64,000 bases of DNA from Oscillospiraceae bacterium. Its GTDB lineage: Bacteria; Bacillota; Clostridia; Oscillospirales; Oscillospiraceae. Below the pieces are notes generated by a model. That model was not told where the DNA came from, searched no databases, and saw nothing but the letters and a program-made list of their open reading frames with translations. Location: contig JAAWQX010000030.1 of assembly GCA_022800755.1 (NCBI GenBank), positions 28,372 through 92,371 of the forward strand. Reading direction: 5' to 3'. Numbering within the stretch: position 1 is the stretch's first letter; every line of letters begins with the position of its first letter. Position numbers and translations under genes: made by a program. Shown piece after piece: positions 24,752-32,871 of this stretch.

Positions 24752-26689
24752 TTATTCATCTTCCAGTACACGGATGTAATGATAGCCTTGGTGAATAGCG
24801 TTGATAATCTTGCCGGGCTTTATATTGTCACCCACCTGCACACACTCGTAACCCGCGTTCAGAATATCGGTGTAGAGGGTGTGGTCTGCCTTGAAGCCCG
24901 CGGCGAATACCACGTTGTCGCAGGAAATTTTCTCTGTTTCGCCATCCTTGTTGATAACCATAACACCATCATCCAGGATCTCAGTCAGCTTGGTACTGCA
25001 ACGAATATCAGTGCCGGAGTTTTCCACCAAATAGCGGATATTCTGGTCATTAGCCACGAAATGATCAGCGGTACGCAGAATGTCATCCAGCAGTTCGATC
25101 ATCACAACTTCCTTGCCCTGCATCCGCAGCTCGGTGGACAGTTCACAGCCCACTTCGCCGGCACCAATTACCACCACTTTCCCGCCCACTGCCTTTTGCT
25201 TCAGCAGGACAGGCACGGCGGTACTCACATGGGGTTTGTCTGCACCGGGGACGGGGATAACCACAGGATTTGCCCCGGTGGCAACCACCACGAAATCCGG
25301 GTCAATCCTTCTCACGTCGTCCATGGTGATCTCGGTGTTCAAATGGAGATCTACACCGAATTTCACAATTTGGCGCTTCAGGTATTCCACCTGCGCCTTT
25401 ACGTCTGCCTTAAACCGAGGCGCACCCGCTGCTGCCATGATGCCGCCCATGTAGGAATTCTTTTCGTAAAGTGACACCCGATAACCGCGCTCGGCAGCAG
25501 TAGCAGCGGCCTTCATACCGCCGGGGCCAGCACCGATGACGAGGATCTTCAGATCGCTCTTGGCGGGTTCCAGTCTGAACTCTCCTTCCCGCATTCCGTG
25601 TACGTTCACAGCGCATGGACGGGAGTGACCCTTCATGGCATTAAAATGGCATTCACCGCAACCGATGCAGGGGTTAATGTCATCCAACTTGCCTTTTTTA
25701 ACTTTGTTTGCCCAGTGGGGATCGGCAATCAGGCCGTGACCTATGGCCACCAGATCAATCACACCATCGGAAACGGCTTTCTCGGCCACGTCAGCGTGGT
25801 TCAGTTTGCCGTGGGCCATAAGGGGAATCTTATCGCCGATGGCGGCTCTCACCAGCGGCGCGGCATCCAGATCGAAGCCTTCCGGCTGGTAAACGGAACT
25901 GACCATTCTCCAACGGCAGGAGTAGGCGCCACGGCCGAAGTGAATCATATCCACCAGACCGGAATCAGCCAGATATTTCGCAATGGCCAGGCCCTCCTCA
26001 ATGGGCCGTTCATCATCGTCCACGCTGTCCAGGGTCATCTTGATGGCGATGGGATAGTCCGGGCCACAGGCGCTGCGGACTTCCTCCACAATCTCCCGCA
26101 GGAACCGCTGACGGTTTTCAAAGCTACCGCCGTACTCGTCGGTGCGGTGGTTCCACTTGGCAGAAGTGAACTGATCGATGAGGTAGCCGCCATATGCGTG
26201 GATCTCGATGATATCCACCCCAGCGTTCTTGGCCAGTTTTGCGGATTCGCCCATGGCCTTCACAAGGCTCTTCACACCCTCGGTGGGAAGTTCCCGGCAG
26301 ATCAATTCCGGCACATAGTAGTTAGGCACGGGGCTTGCGGAATACGGAGGGGTATGGGGATCGATCCAATTCATCCTACCAATTCCGGGAGACAACTGAA
26401 TGCCAAACTTAGCGCCGTAGAAATGCACTCGTTCTGCCACCAGATGCAGCATATAAACGTCTTTGGTGTTGGTGAGCTTCTGGCAGGGTGCCGGTTCAAA
26501 TTCCGTGGAGGCCACCACCGCACCGGTCATCACTAGGCCGCAACCACCCTTTGCACGCTCGCCATAATAATTCACATCTCGCATATTAAAGGCGTTGGTG
26601 GTATCGGTGGTGGTGCCCATGGGAGCCATAACGATTCGGTTTTTCAGCGTTATGTTCCCAATCTTGATAGGCTCGAACAGCTTGTTCAT
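24752..26689 (-). CDS. OYE-family FMN/Fe-S/FAD oxidoreductase (module C)
   Basis: A 645-residue reductase with the same three-domain plan: FMN barrel (EIHAYGGYLIDQF, NHRTDEYGG), cysteine cluster and FAD/NAD folds (GAGPGGMKAAATA, GAGEVGCELSTE). Its Fe-S region reads CIGCGECHFNAMKGHSRPC: the third Cys is only two residues from the second, where the other three reductases here have three. The active-site strand is HAYGGY. It is therefore the most divergent of the four and likely uses a different substrate. Start at 26689 follows AAGGAGAGATC. First gene of the module C operon, divergent from tetR. Confidence 0.92.
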   Translation of the reverse strand: MNKLFEPIKIGNITLKNRIVMAPMGTTTDTTNAFNMRDVNYYGERAKGGCGLVMTGAVVASTEFEPAPCQKLTNTKDVYMLHLVAERVHFYGAKFGIQLSPGIGRMNWIDPHTPPYSASPVPNYYVPELICRELPTEGVKSLVKAMGESAKLAKNAGVDIIEIHAYGGYLIDQFTSAKWNHRTDEYGGSFENRQRFLREIVEEVRSACGPDYPIAIKMTLDSVDDDERPIEEGLAIAKYLADSGLVDMIHFGRGAYSCRWRMVSSVYQPEGFDLDAAPLVRAAIGDKIPLMAHGKLNHADVAEKAVSDGVIDLVAIGHGLIADPHWANKVKKGKLDDINPCIGCGECHFNAMKGHSRPCAVNVHGMREGEFRLEPAKSDLKILVIGAGPGGMKAAATAAERGYRVSLYEKNSYMGGIMAAAGAPRFKADVKAQVEYLKRQIVKFGVDLHLNTEITMDDVRRIDPDFVVVATGANPVVIPVPGADKPHVSTAVPVLLKQKAVGGKVVVIGAGEVGCELSTELRMQGKEVVMIELLDDILRTADHFVANDQNIRYLVENSGTDIRCSTKLTEILDDGVMVINKDGETEKISCDNVVFAAGFKADHTLYTDILNAGYECVQVGDNIKPGKIINAIHQGYHYIRVLEDE

Positions 26690-26993
26690 TATGATCTCTC
26701 CTTGTTCTATAATATAGTTTTCTAATAATTCGTCTTATTGGATATTTATTGAAATTTTGTGCAAATGGGTATATAATGTACAAATATATGGTTGACTGGT
26801 GCGCATCGCAAAATACCGAGCGCTCATATAATATAATATCAAAGGCCTTTCCATATAGTTTTCTGTATTCATTTTAATTACACCCTAGTCACATTTAAAA
26901 TATTACACCCTTGTGATTTAGATGTTAATCCGGCATTTGTTATAATGTTGTCAATTTATTTTTGTGCATTTTGTGTCGAATAGGAGCATTATT
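26690..26993. promoter_or_regulatory. Divergent OYE/tetR control region (module C)
   Basis: A 304-base AT-rich gap without a gene. It contains TATAAT at 26941 in front of tetR, two TTACACCCT direct repeats 25 bases apart (26878 and 26903), and two copies of ATATAGTTTTCT near 26712 and 26855. The repeats are plausible operator half-sites for the adjacent TetR. Confidence 0.45.
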
Positions 26994-27605
26994 GTGAAGA
27001 CTTTATCCAAAAAGCCAGGCGGAGCCAAGGAAAAAATTCGAAATGAAGCCATCAAATTGTTCAAAGAGTATGGCTACGAAAATGTTACCGTAGTGCAAAT
27101 TTGTGAAGCCGCCGGCATCACAAAGCGCACCTTTTATTACCACTTTTCCGCAAAAGACGAGATCGTGGATGGAATTGTGGGTCATGTGGGCCATAATACG
27201 GAGCAAATGGCTGATGCATTGCTCCATCAAGAAACCAATGTGGGCGTTCTGTGGGCCATGATGCGCAATTATGCTGTGGACGCGGAAGAAAACGGTCCTG
27301 TCATCACGGCGCAGGTTTATATCAACATCCTGCAGCGCGGCGCTACTGAAGTTTTTCCAGATGACATGGTGCTGTTCAACGCTTCAGTGCGCACTATTAC
27401 CAACGCCCAGATGACCGGCGAGATTGGAAACCAACAGCCGCCGAAAGATATCGCCTTTGCCCTGTTCCACGCTTTGCGCAGTGCGGCGTACTCCTGGTGT
27501 GCTGCCGGCGGCAGTTATCCGCTTCTGGAAGAATACAAGCGTATATTCATATCTGTTCTAGATTTTAGAATCCCTCCGGAAAAAGCCTTCGGCGAAGACA
27601 GCTAA
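26994..27605 (+). CDS. TetR/AcrR-family regulator (module C)
   Basis: A TetR-type regulator of ~203 residues with HTH EAIKLFKEYGYENVTVVQIC and AGITKRTFYYHFSAKD, followed by a helical ligand domain. The ORF track starts at 26964, but TAGGAG at 26982 is correctly placed for the GTG at 26994, which I take as the start. It diverges from the module C operon. Ligand unknown. Confidence 0.88.
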   Translation: MKTLSKKPGGAKEKIRNEAIKLFKEYGYENVTVVQICEAAGITKRTFYYHFSAKDEIVDGIVGHVGHNTEQMADALLHQETNVGVLWAMMRNYAVDAEENGPVITAQVYINILQRGATEVFPDDMVLFNASVRTITNAQMTGEIGNQQPPKDIAFALFHALRSAAYSWCAAGGSYPLLEEYKRIFISVLDFRIPPEKAFGEDS

Positions 27606-27694
27606 ACACAGAACGACCCGTTGTGACAAGAACAACATGATGTGACCCAGCACCGTGATGATCCCACTAATCCACCCAGCCTTAATAAACACAA

Positions 27695-27732
27695 AACCCT
27701 CACGACATCCATCTCAGGATATCGTGAGGGTT
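27695..27732 (+). terminator. Hairpin after tetR C
   Basis: Arms AACCCTCACGACATCC and GGATATCGTGAGGGTT with one mismatch. The following TTGTTATAT is a weak T tract. It probably ends the tetR transcript. Confidence 0.55.
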
Positions 27733-27790
27733 GTTATATCATGCGGGTCCTTGTGTTTCGAAGTTTTTACAAAAAATAGAAAATATTTTT

Positions 27791-27830
27791 TGACAGTAAG
27801 GGACATACCAACGCCCTCAGCATACTGTCA
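27791..27830. promoter_or_regulatory. Inverted repeat TGACAGTA...TACTGTCA with inner AGGG/CCCT
   Basis: Perfect 8-bp arms with a second nested complement, in the ~390-base non-coding stretch before integrase module 2. The half-site TTTTGACAGTAAGGG recurs at 36090 in front of hsdR. It could be a regulator site or a structured leader. Confidence 0.35.
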
Positions 27831-27960
27831 CACTAAGACGACTACTGGCAGGCTTCATTTGGTCATAGTATGACAAACTCCCGTTCGTGGATCAGGAATC
27901 AAATTGCTGGAAATTCCGAAAAGTTTCAGTAGCTATTCCGTCCGAAGTGTGGTATGTGTT

Positions 27961-27991
27961 GTGGTTACCAAAAACAAAGGAGTGGTACCAC
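27961..27991 (+). promoter_or_regulatory. Leader hairpin placing the SD in its loop (module 2)
   Basis: GTGGTTACC pairs with GGTACCAC (one bulge), leaving AAAGGAG in the loop directly before the ATG at 27993. Equivalent hairpins with different base pairs stand before the copies at 44281 and 62301, which supports a selected RNA structure. Confidence 0.55.
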
Positions 27992-27992
27992 A

Positions 27993-28377
27993 ATGAGGAA
28001 AGCACTCATATCCACAACCATTCTCTGCACAGCGATTTGTATCGGGGTACATTCGCAGACAAACAAAGTGGAGGAACCAATCATCACACCAGAACCAATG
28101 CAAGTAGAAGTCACAACAACGTCGACACCCATGCCAGATCCAGACAAAGAAATCACTGTGCCAGAAAGCGAAGAACCCGTCAGCAAAGTCATAGAACCCA
28201 CGCCAGCTCCTGAACCTGCGATTCAGCAACCAGCAACCAGCAACCAATGAATCTGTACAAGCCGGAGATATGGTCTACGTTCCCGGCTTCGGTTTGATTG
28301 AGAGCCAGGGTGAAGGGACAGTCACCTACAATGAAGGAATGCGCGAGAATGGCAACAAGGTTGGCATCATGGGATAA
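27993..28377 (+). pseudogene. Small proline-rich secreted protein, frameshifted (module 2)
   Basis: Homologue of the intact proteins at 44281 and 62301 (signal or anchor segment MRKALISTTILCTAICIG, then a Pro/Glu-rich stretch). The reading frame breaks at a triple tandem repeat of GCAACCA (28226-28246). Removing one 7-base unit restores IQQPATNESVQAGDMVYVPGF and the normal end VGIMG before TAA at 28375. As it stands translation stops at 28250, after 85 residues. The family looks like the one I recall as DUF6550, which accompanies integrases in Clostridia. Confidence 0.8.
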
Positions 28378-28389
28378 GGAGGGACAGGC

Positions 28390-29547
28390 ATGGCAAAACG
28401 CAGAGCAAATGGTGAAGGCAGTATCCGCAAACGGGCAGATGGACGCTGGGAAGGCCGGTAAACCGTTGGATATGATGCGAAAACGGGAAAGCAGAAATTC
28501 AAGAACGTCCTTGGCAGGACACAGTCTGAGGTAAAAGAAAAACTCAAAACTGCCATTGAGGAAACTCGTGACTTAGACATCAGCCGAGTAGACCAGTTCA
28601 CCCTATCAGAATGGCTCCGCTACTGGCTGGACAATTACGGAAAGGTTTACCTCCGTCCATCTTCATTAACCAACTACACTGGATTCCTCGACAGCCAAAT
28701 CTCCAACGACAAAATCGGAAACATCAAGCTAAACAAGCTAACTACTAACGACCTACAACAATTCTACAACCGTATGAGCGAATCAGGTCGGGTACAGAGA
28801 AAAGAATCGCAGGCCAAGCCGAAAGGCTTGTCTGCAAAATCAGTACGCAATATTCACTGCTTCATCTCCCACGTCATGAACCGTGCAATCGACGAAAGAC
28901 TCATTTCTGAGTATCCAGCAAGCCGCTGCATTCTTCCCAAGAAAGAGCAAAAGGAAATTGAGATTCTCCCTCTGACCGACCTGCAAAAATTCTTTGAGGA
29001 AGCCAAGAACAGCGGTGTCTTTGAACTTTACTACACCGAACTGGCAACAGGCCTACGCCGGGGTGAGTTACTGGGATTGAAGTGGACAGACATAGACTTC
29101 AACGCCAACAGTATCTATATTCAAAGGCAAATCACCAGAACAGACGGAGAAGTAAAGGAATCCCCTCTCAAGACCAAGAACGCATATCGGCAGATTATCG
29201 TACCGCCAGAAGTGGCAGAAATCCTAAAACAGAAGCAAGAGCAAGAAAACGGTTTCAGCGAATATGTATTCTCCTCCCCTACCGGCGGCCCCATCTCGCC
29301 GGACAGTGTTCTGAAAATGCTGCACCGAGTTCTGAAACGGGCGGGATTAGAAAAGGTCCGCTTCCACGCATTGCGCCATACTTTCGCAACCATGGCACTG
29401 CAAAACGGCGTGGATGTAAAGACCCTCTCCGGCCTCCTCGGACACTACTCCGCGGGCTTCACCCTGGACACCTACGGCCACATCACTCCAGCGATGAAGC
29501 AAGATGCCGCCGAAAAAGTAGGTTCCTTCCTCTCCGCTGCTCTTTAA
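28390..29547 (+). pseudogene. Tyrosine integrase with nonsense codon (module 2)
   Basis: Collinear over its full length with the intact 385-residue integrases in this window. Codon 24 is TAA (28459-28461) where the others have TAC (Tyr in EGRYTVG), so only the first 23 residues can be made from the normal start. The rest is open and conserved, including ATGLRRGE, HALRHTFAT and LDTYGH, so the mutation is recent. Suppression or internal initiation could in principle give partial protein; the longest remaining ORF starts at 28774, which lacks the arm-binding domain. Confidence 0.9.
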
Positions 29548-29570
29548 GCCTTTCCGCTACCAACTCCCGT

Positions 29571-29590
29571 ATGGGTCACGGTATGGGTCA
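29571..29590 (+). repeat. Paired ATGGGTCA arm-type repeat, integrase side (module 2)
   Basis: ATGGGTCA-CGGT-ATGGGTCA: two octamers 12 bases apart between the integrase stop and the att core. The same pair with the same spacing lies on the far side of the core at 29825. This is the layout expected for integrase arm sites. Confidence 0.65.
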
Positions 29591-29628
29591 GCGCAAATTC
29601 ACACCCTCCAAAAAGTTCCCAAAAACAG

Positions 29629-29666
29629 CAAAACAGGCCTGAAACTCACGTTTCAGGCCTGTTTTT
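29629..29666 (+). terminator. Terminator after integrase (module 2)
   Basis: Arms AAAACAGGCCTGAAAC and GTTTCAGGCCTGTTTT, loop of 4, then T. It abuts the tRNA-derived att core. Confidence 0.85.
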
Positions 29667-29710
29667 GGCACGCCGTAAGGGATTCGAACCCCTGACCTTC
29701 TGGTCCGTAG
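29666..29710 (-). other. att core: 3' half of tRNA-Arg(ACG), incomplete
   Basis: On the minus strand: anticodon loop CTACGGA (anticodon ACG), 3' anticodon strand CCAGA, variable loop, T-arm AGGGGTTCGAATCCCTT, acceptor ACGGCGT, discriminator G and encoded CCA. The 5' half is missing: the sequence on the other side (CTGCG) cannot close the anticodon stem. It is therefore an attachment-site scar and not a tRNA gene. Confidence 0.85.
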
Positions 29711-29824
29711 CTGCGGTCAGGACCTGAATTGGGTACTTTGGGGGCATTTCCAGCGCTTTTCGCTCGGATAAATTTGCTTTTTGAGCTCCTTTGCTCCGTT
29801 GTCTCCGCTCGCTGATTTCCTGTT

Positions 29825-29844
29825 ATGGGTCAAAACATGGGTCA
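29825..29844 (+). repeat. Paired ATGGGTCA arm-type repeat, far side of att (module 2/3 junction)
   Basis: ATGGGTCA-AAAC-ATGGGTCA, again 12 bases from start to start, ~115 bases beyond the att core. It belongs to the left end of the next island. Confidence 0.65.
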
Positions 29845-29858
29845 GGCAGAAAGCGCTG

Positions 29859-29889
29859 CTCAAAATCTGCACCGCAATAAACAAAGAAA
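29859..29889 (+). repeat. Island-end repeat CTCAAAATCTGCACCGCAAT... (left end, defence island)
   Basis: A ~30-base sequence (CTCAAAATYTGCRYCGCAAT then AAACAAAGAA) that recurs at 44083, 46120 and 62191, that is, at the left edge of the cargo and again just before the integrase module of each of the two right-hand islands. Confidence 0.7.
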
Positions 29890-29926
29890 AGACTGCTTTC
29901 TGAAAAAGGAAAATTCTTATATATTT

Positions 29927-29955
29927 TTGACGGGAAGCACAAAAAATGGTATACT
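29927..29955 (+). promoter_or_regulatory. Promoter of the CoiA-like/ARH-J/HIRAN operon
   Basis: TTGACG and TATACT with 17 bases between, 28 bases upstream of the first start codon. Confidence 0.75.
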
Positions 29956-29983
29956 TTTTAGAAATTAGCTTAGGAGTATCCAT

Positions 29984-31012
29984 ATGGCGAAAAGGCAATT
30001 AAATCTAATATCCGCCATCAAAGATGGTGTGATCACCCAAATTTCAGAAGTACCAAGCGGGCTAAAATGTGGATGTATATGTCCAGCCTGCGGAGCACAA
30101 CTTGTAGCAAAAAAAGGCTCAAAAATGGTGCACCATTTTGCCCATCACGCCGGGCAAAACTGTGAGTATGGGTACGAATCTTCACTACATCTAGCTGCAA
30201 AAGCGATTCTATCGAAAGCAAAAAAGATGATGATTCCAGCTGTATACGTGTCTTTTCCAAACTCCAATAAAAATGACGAGCTAATCAGCGATGCAAAAGA
30301 AATTGCTATTGACTCTGTTGAATTAGAGAAACGGTTTGGAGATGTAATTCCCGATATTGTCATCCACTCTGGAGGGAAGCAATTCTTTGTAGAAATATTC
30401 GTTACACATCGAATTGATGAATCAAAGCTCAAGAAACTCCAATCAGCTAATATTTCAACTATAGAGATTGATTTAAGCAGAAAGGACACAACAATCACTG
30501 CCGAAGAACTAACCGGCATTCTCTTAAACGACAGCGAGGAGAAAACTTGGAAGTATAACGTCATTGCCAATAAGTATCTCCAACGCTTTTATCAAATCAG
30601 CGATCAAAAAGAACTGACATCAAGAGGCTTTGCATTACAGATTGATGATTGTCCTATCAAATCGCGGACATGGAAGGGAAAGCATTACGCTAATTTTATA
30701 GATGACTGCCTATATTGCAAATATTGTATTTCTACAGCTTATAACGGCTTCATTCTTTGCTCCGGCAGAGCAAGAGTCTCAACAATTGGTGACTTTGGAA
30801 TTCCAGAATGTGAACGTGTAAAAAACAGTGATATTGAAATCGATACAGGAAAAACAGACCGCCTTTTGAACAGCATCTGTCCAAATTGTGGCAACAGGCT
30901 GGTTGAAAGAAGGAGTAAATATGGAACATTTTGGGGATGCCGTAGCTATCCGCATTGCAGATTTACGGCATCCGTTGATTCAGAAACAGGGGAGATCCTG
31001 ACAAAATCATAA
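29984..31012 (+). CDS. CoiA-like nuclease-domain protein with C-terminal topoisomerase-type zinc finger
   Basis: A 342-residue soluble protein. The N-terminal part has a Cys pair (CICPACG) and HHFAHHAG, then a PD-(D/E)xK-like core with GDVIPDIVIHSGG and FFVEIFVTH, as in the competence CoiA family of predicted nucleases. The C-terminal ~35 residues form a zf-C4 topoisomerase finger (CPNCGNRL...WGCRSYPHC), a ssDNA/DNA-binding module. It is the first gene of a three-gene operon with a clear promoter; the next gene starts 28 bases later. Start ATG after TAGGAG. In a defence cargo, a DNA-cleaving effector is a reasonable inference. A competence role is less likely because no other com genes are present. 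Confidence 0.75.
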   Translation: MAKRQLNLISAIKDGVITQISEVPSGLKCGCICPACGAQLVAKKGSKMVHHFAHHAGQNCEYGYESSLHLAAKAILSKAKKMMIPAVYVSFPNSNKNDELISDAKEIAIDSVELEKRFGDVIPDIVIHSGGKQFFVEIFVTHRIDESKLKKLQSANISTIEIDLSRKDTTITAEELTGILLNDSEEKTWKYNVIANKYLQRFYQISDQKELTSRGFALQIDDCPIKSRTWKGKHYANFIDDCLYCKYCISTAYNGFILCSGRARVSTIGDFGIPECERVKNSDIEIDTGKTDRLLNSICPNCGNRLVERRSKYGTFWGCRSYPHCRFTASVDSETGEILTKS

Positions 31013-31040
31013 ACTATCCAAGCCTATTGGAGGTGTCAGC

Positions 31041-32867
31041 ATGAAAGATCGAAACAAATACCGCGGCTGTCTCATCGGCGGTGCTACCGGTGACGCTCTA
31101 GGCTATGCCGTAGAGTTTCTGCAATATGACACCATCTTGAAACACTACGGAAAAAACGGCATTACGGAATACGACCGCAAAAAAGGCGTTGCACTAATCT
31201 CCGATGACACGCAGATGGCCCTGTTTACTGCTGATGCGTTGCTTATGGATGCTCCAAACGGAATGTCCTCTTATGTTGAGAACATCTACCATTGCTACTT
31301 AGATTGGTACCGCACACAAACGGAGACATATCCCGTCCAAGACAACACATCCCGTTCCAGACTACTGAAGACACCGGAATTATTCTCCCGCCGAGCGCCG
31401 GGAAACACCTGTCTAGCCGCACTGGGAAGTAAAAAATTCGGCACCATCGAACAGCCCATCAATCAAAGCAAAGGCTGCGGCGGCGTCATGCGGGTAGCCC
31501 CCATCGGATTGCGCTTTAACAATGAAACTTTCTCAATTAAAGAAATCGACCAACTTGGCGCAGCGGCCGCCGCTCTGACCCACGGTCACGACTTGGGGTA
31601 TTTGCCGGCGGCAGCGCTGGTCCATATCATCCATTTGGTATCCCACAGCGATATCCCGCTCCGAGACGCTGTGACAGATATGCGTGAAACGCTCCCCCAT
31701 CAGTTCCCTGCCTCAGCTCATTTACAGATTCTGCTTAATCTAATCGACCGCGCAATTGCATTGGCAAATTCCGATCTGCCGGATGTGGGTGCTATTGAGC
31801 AGTTAGGAGAAGGCTGGGTTGCCGAGGAAACGCTGGCCATTGCGCTATACTGTGCGTTAAAATACGAGAGTAATTTTGACCGGGCGCTCATTGCCGCAGT
31901 AAACCACAACGGCGACAGTGATTCCACCGGCGCCGTCACCGGGAATATCCTCGGCGCATATCTCGGACTGGACTCTATCCCGGAAAAATACTTGGACGGA
32001 CTGGAATTGAAAGATCTTATCCTCGAAACAGCCGATGCGCTGTATGACAGTCAGCCGTCTAATCATCAGGAAACGACTGTCATCCTTTTCCCCGGACTGG
32101 AGCAGTTGAAAAATACCATGGAAAAACTGAAAACAGAACTTTCCATGTTGGTACTGGAACGGGATGAACTGCGGTTTGTGATTTGCAAAAACATAGAAAC
32201 CGCTTATATGCTAAAGCTGGGGGCCTTGGAACATCGGGCTTACGAAGCTCAATGCAAAGCCCTGCGCCTGAAGCGAAAGATCGAGCTAATCCAAGCTAAG
32301 AAAAACCGTCAAGAGCCTGTAAAACTGAAAGAAATCGAGGTAGTGTTGGATCAGGAGTTCGCAGAATACCAGACAAAATTAGACGAGCAAATCAGGCAAA
32401 TGAACGAAGCAATTGAGCGCAGTCAGGGGGATCTCCTCACACCAGACGAAATCAAAGAACTCAAAAAGCTGTACCGGAGCATCGTTAAGGCGTTGCATCC
32501 CGATTTGAACCCCGAAGTTACGGATAGCCAGTTTCGACTGTTTGAAAATGCCGTAACCGCATATGAAAACGGTGACTTGTCTACTATGAGAATCATTAGT
32601 GAAATGATGAGTCCCCCTGCTGTTTTCATACAGCCAGAGGATGCGCTTCGCCAGCTGAATGAGGAAAAACGGCGGTTGGAAGAGCGTCTTTCTGAGCTCC
32701 AAACGCAAATCGAGCAGATTAAACGTACATATCCTTATACCCTGGCAGAATATGTGGATGACCCAAAGAAGGCAGAGGAACGGCAGAAAGAATTAAACGA
32801 AATTTTAGAATATTACCAGCAGTGTATTTCCCTTTACGAGGAACGCATCAAAAACTTATTGAGGTGA
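31041..32867 (+). CDS. ADP-ribosylglycohydrolase fused to coiled coil and J-domain
   Basis: A 608-residue protein. Residues 1 to ~335 are an ADP-ribosylglycohydrolase (ARH/DraG) domain with the metal-site motifs GGATGDALG, SDDTQMAL, THGHDLGYLPAAA and NHNGDSDSTGAVTG. Residues ~340-470 are charged and coiled-coil-like. At ~485 a J-domain-like helical segment carries the HPD tripeptide (SIVKALHPDLNPEV), followed by another coiled coil to the end. ARH domains remove ADP-ribose from proteins, nucleic acids or small molecules; J-domains recruit Hsp70. The fusion suggests a regulated repair or immunity switch. Middle gene of the operon, with 4 bases to the next gene. Catalytic Asp residues appear intact. 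Confidence 0.85.
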   Translation: MKDRNKYRGCLIGGATGDALGYAVEFLQYDTILKHYGKNGITEYDRKKGVALISDDTQMALFTADALLMDAPNGMSSYVENIYHCYLDWYRTQTETYPVQDNTSRSRLLKTPELFSRRAPGNTCLAALGSKKFGTIEQPINQSKGCGGVMRVAPIGLRFNNETFSIKEIDQLGAAAAALTHGHDLGYLPAAALVHIIHLVSHSDIPLRDAVTDMRETLPHQFPASAHLQILLNLIDRAIALANSDLPDVGAIEQLGEGWVAEETLAIALYCALKYESNFDRALIAAVNHNGDSDSTGAVTGNILGAYLGLDSIPEKYLDGLELKDLILETADALYDSQPSNHQETTVILFPGLEQLKNTMEKLKTELSMLVLERDELRFVICKNIETAYMLKLGALEHRAYEAQCKALRLKRKIELIQAKKNRQEPVKLKEIEVVLDQEFAEYQTKLDEQIRQMNEAIERSQGDLLTPDEIKELKKLYRSIVKALHPDLNPEVTDSQFRLFENAVTAYENGDLSTMRIISEMMSPPAVFIQPEDALRQLNEEKRRLEERLSELQTQIEQIKRTYPYTLAEYVDDPKKAEERQKELNEILEYYQQCISLYEERIKNLLR

Positions 32868-32871
32868 TATA

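Noticed and set aside
29666-29725. Intact tRNA gene
   Set aside because: Only the 3' half from the anticodon loop onward is present; the 5' anticodon strand, D-arm and 5' acceptor strand are missing.
29984-31012. Competence gene coiA
   Set aside because: Family resemblance is real, but the gene sits in a defence-type operon on an island, with an added zinc finger and no competence neighbours.
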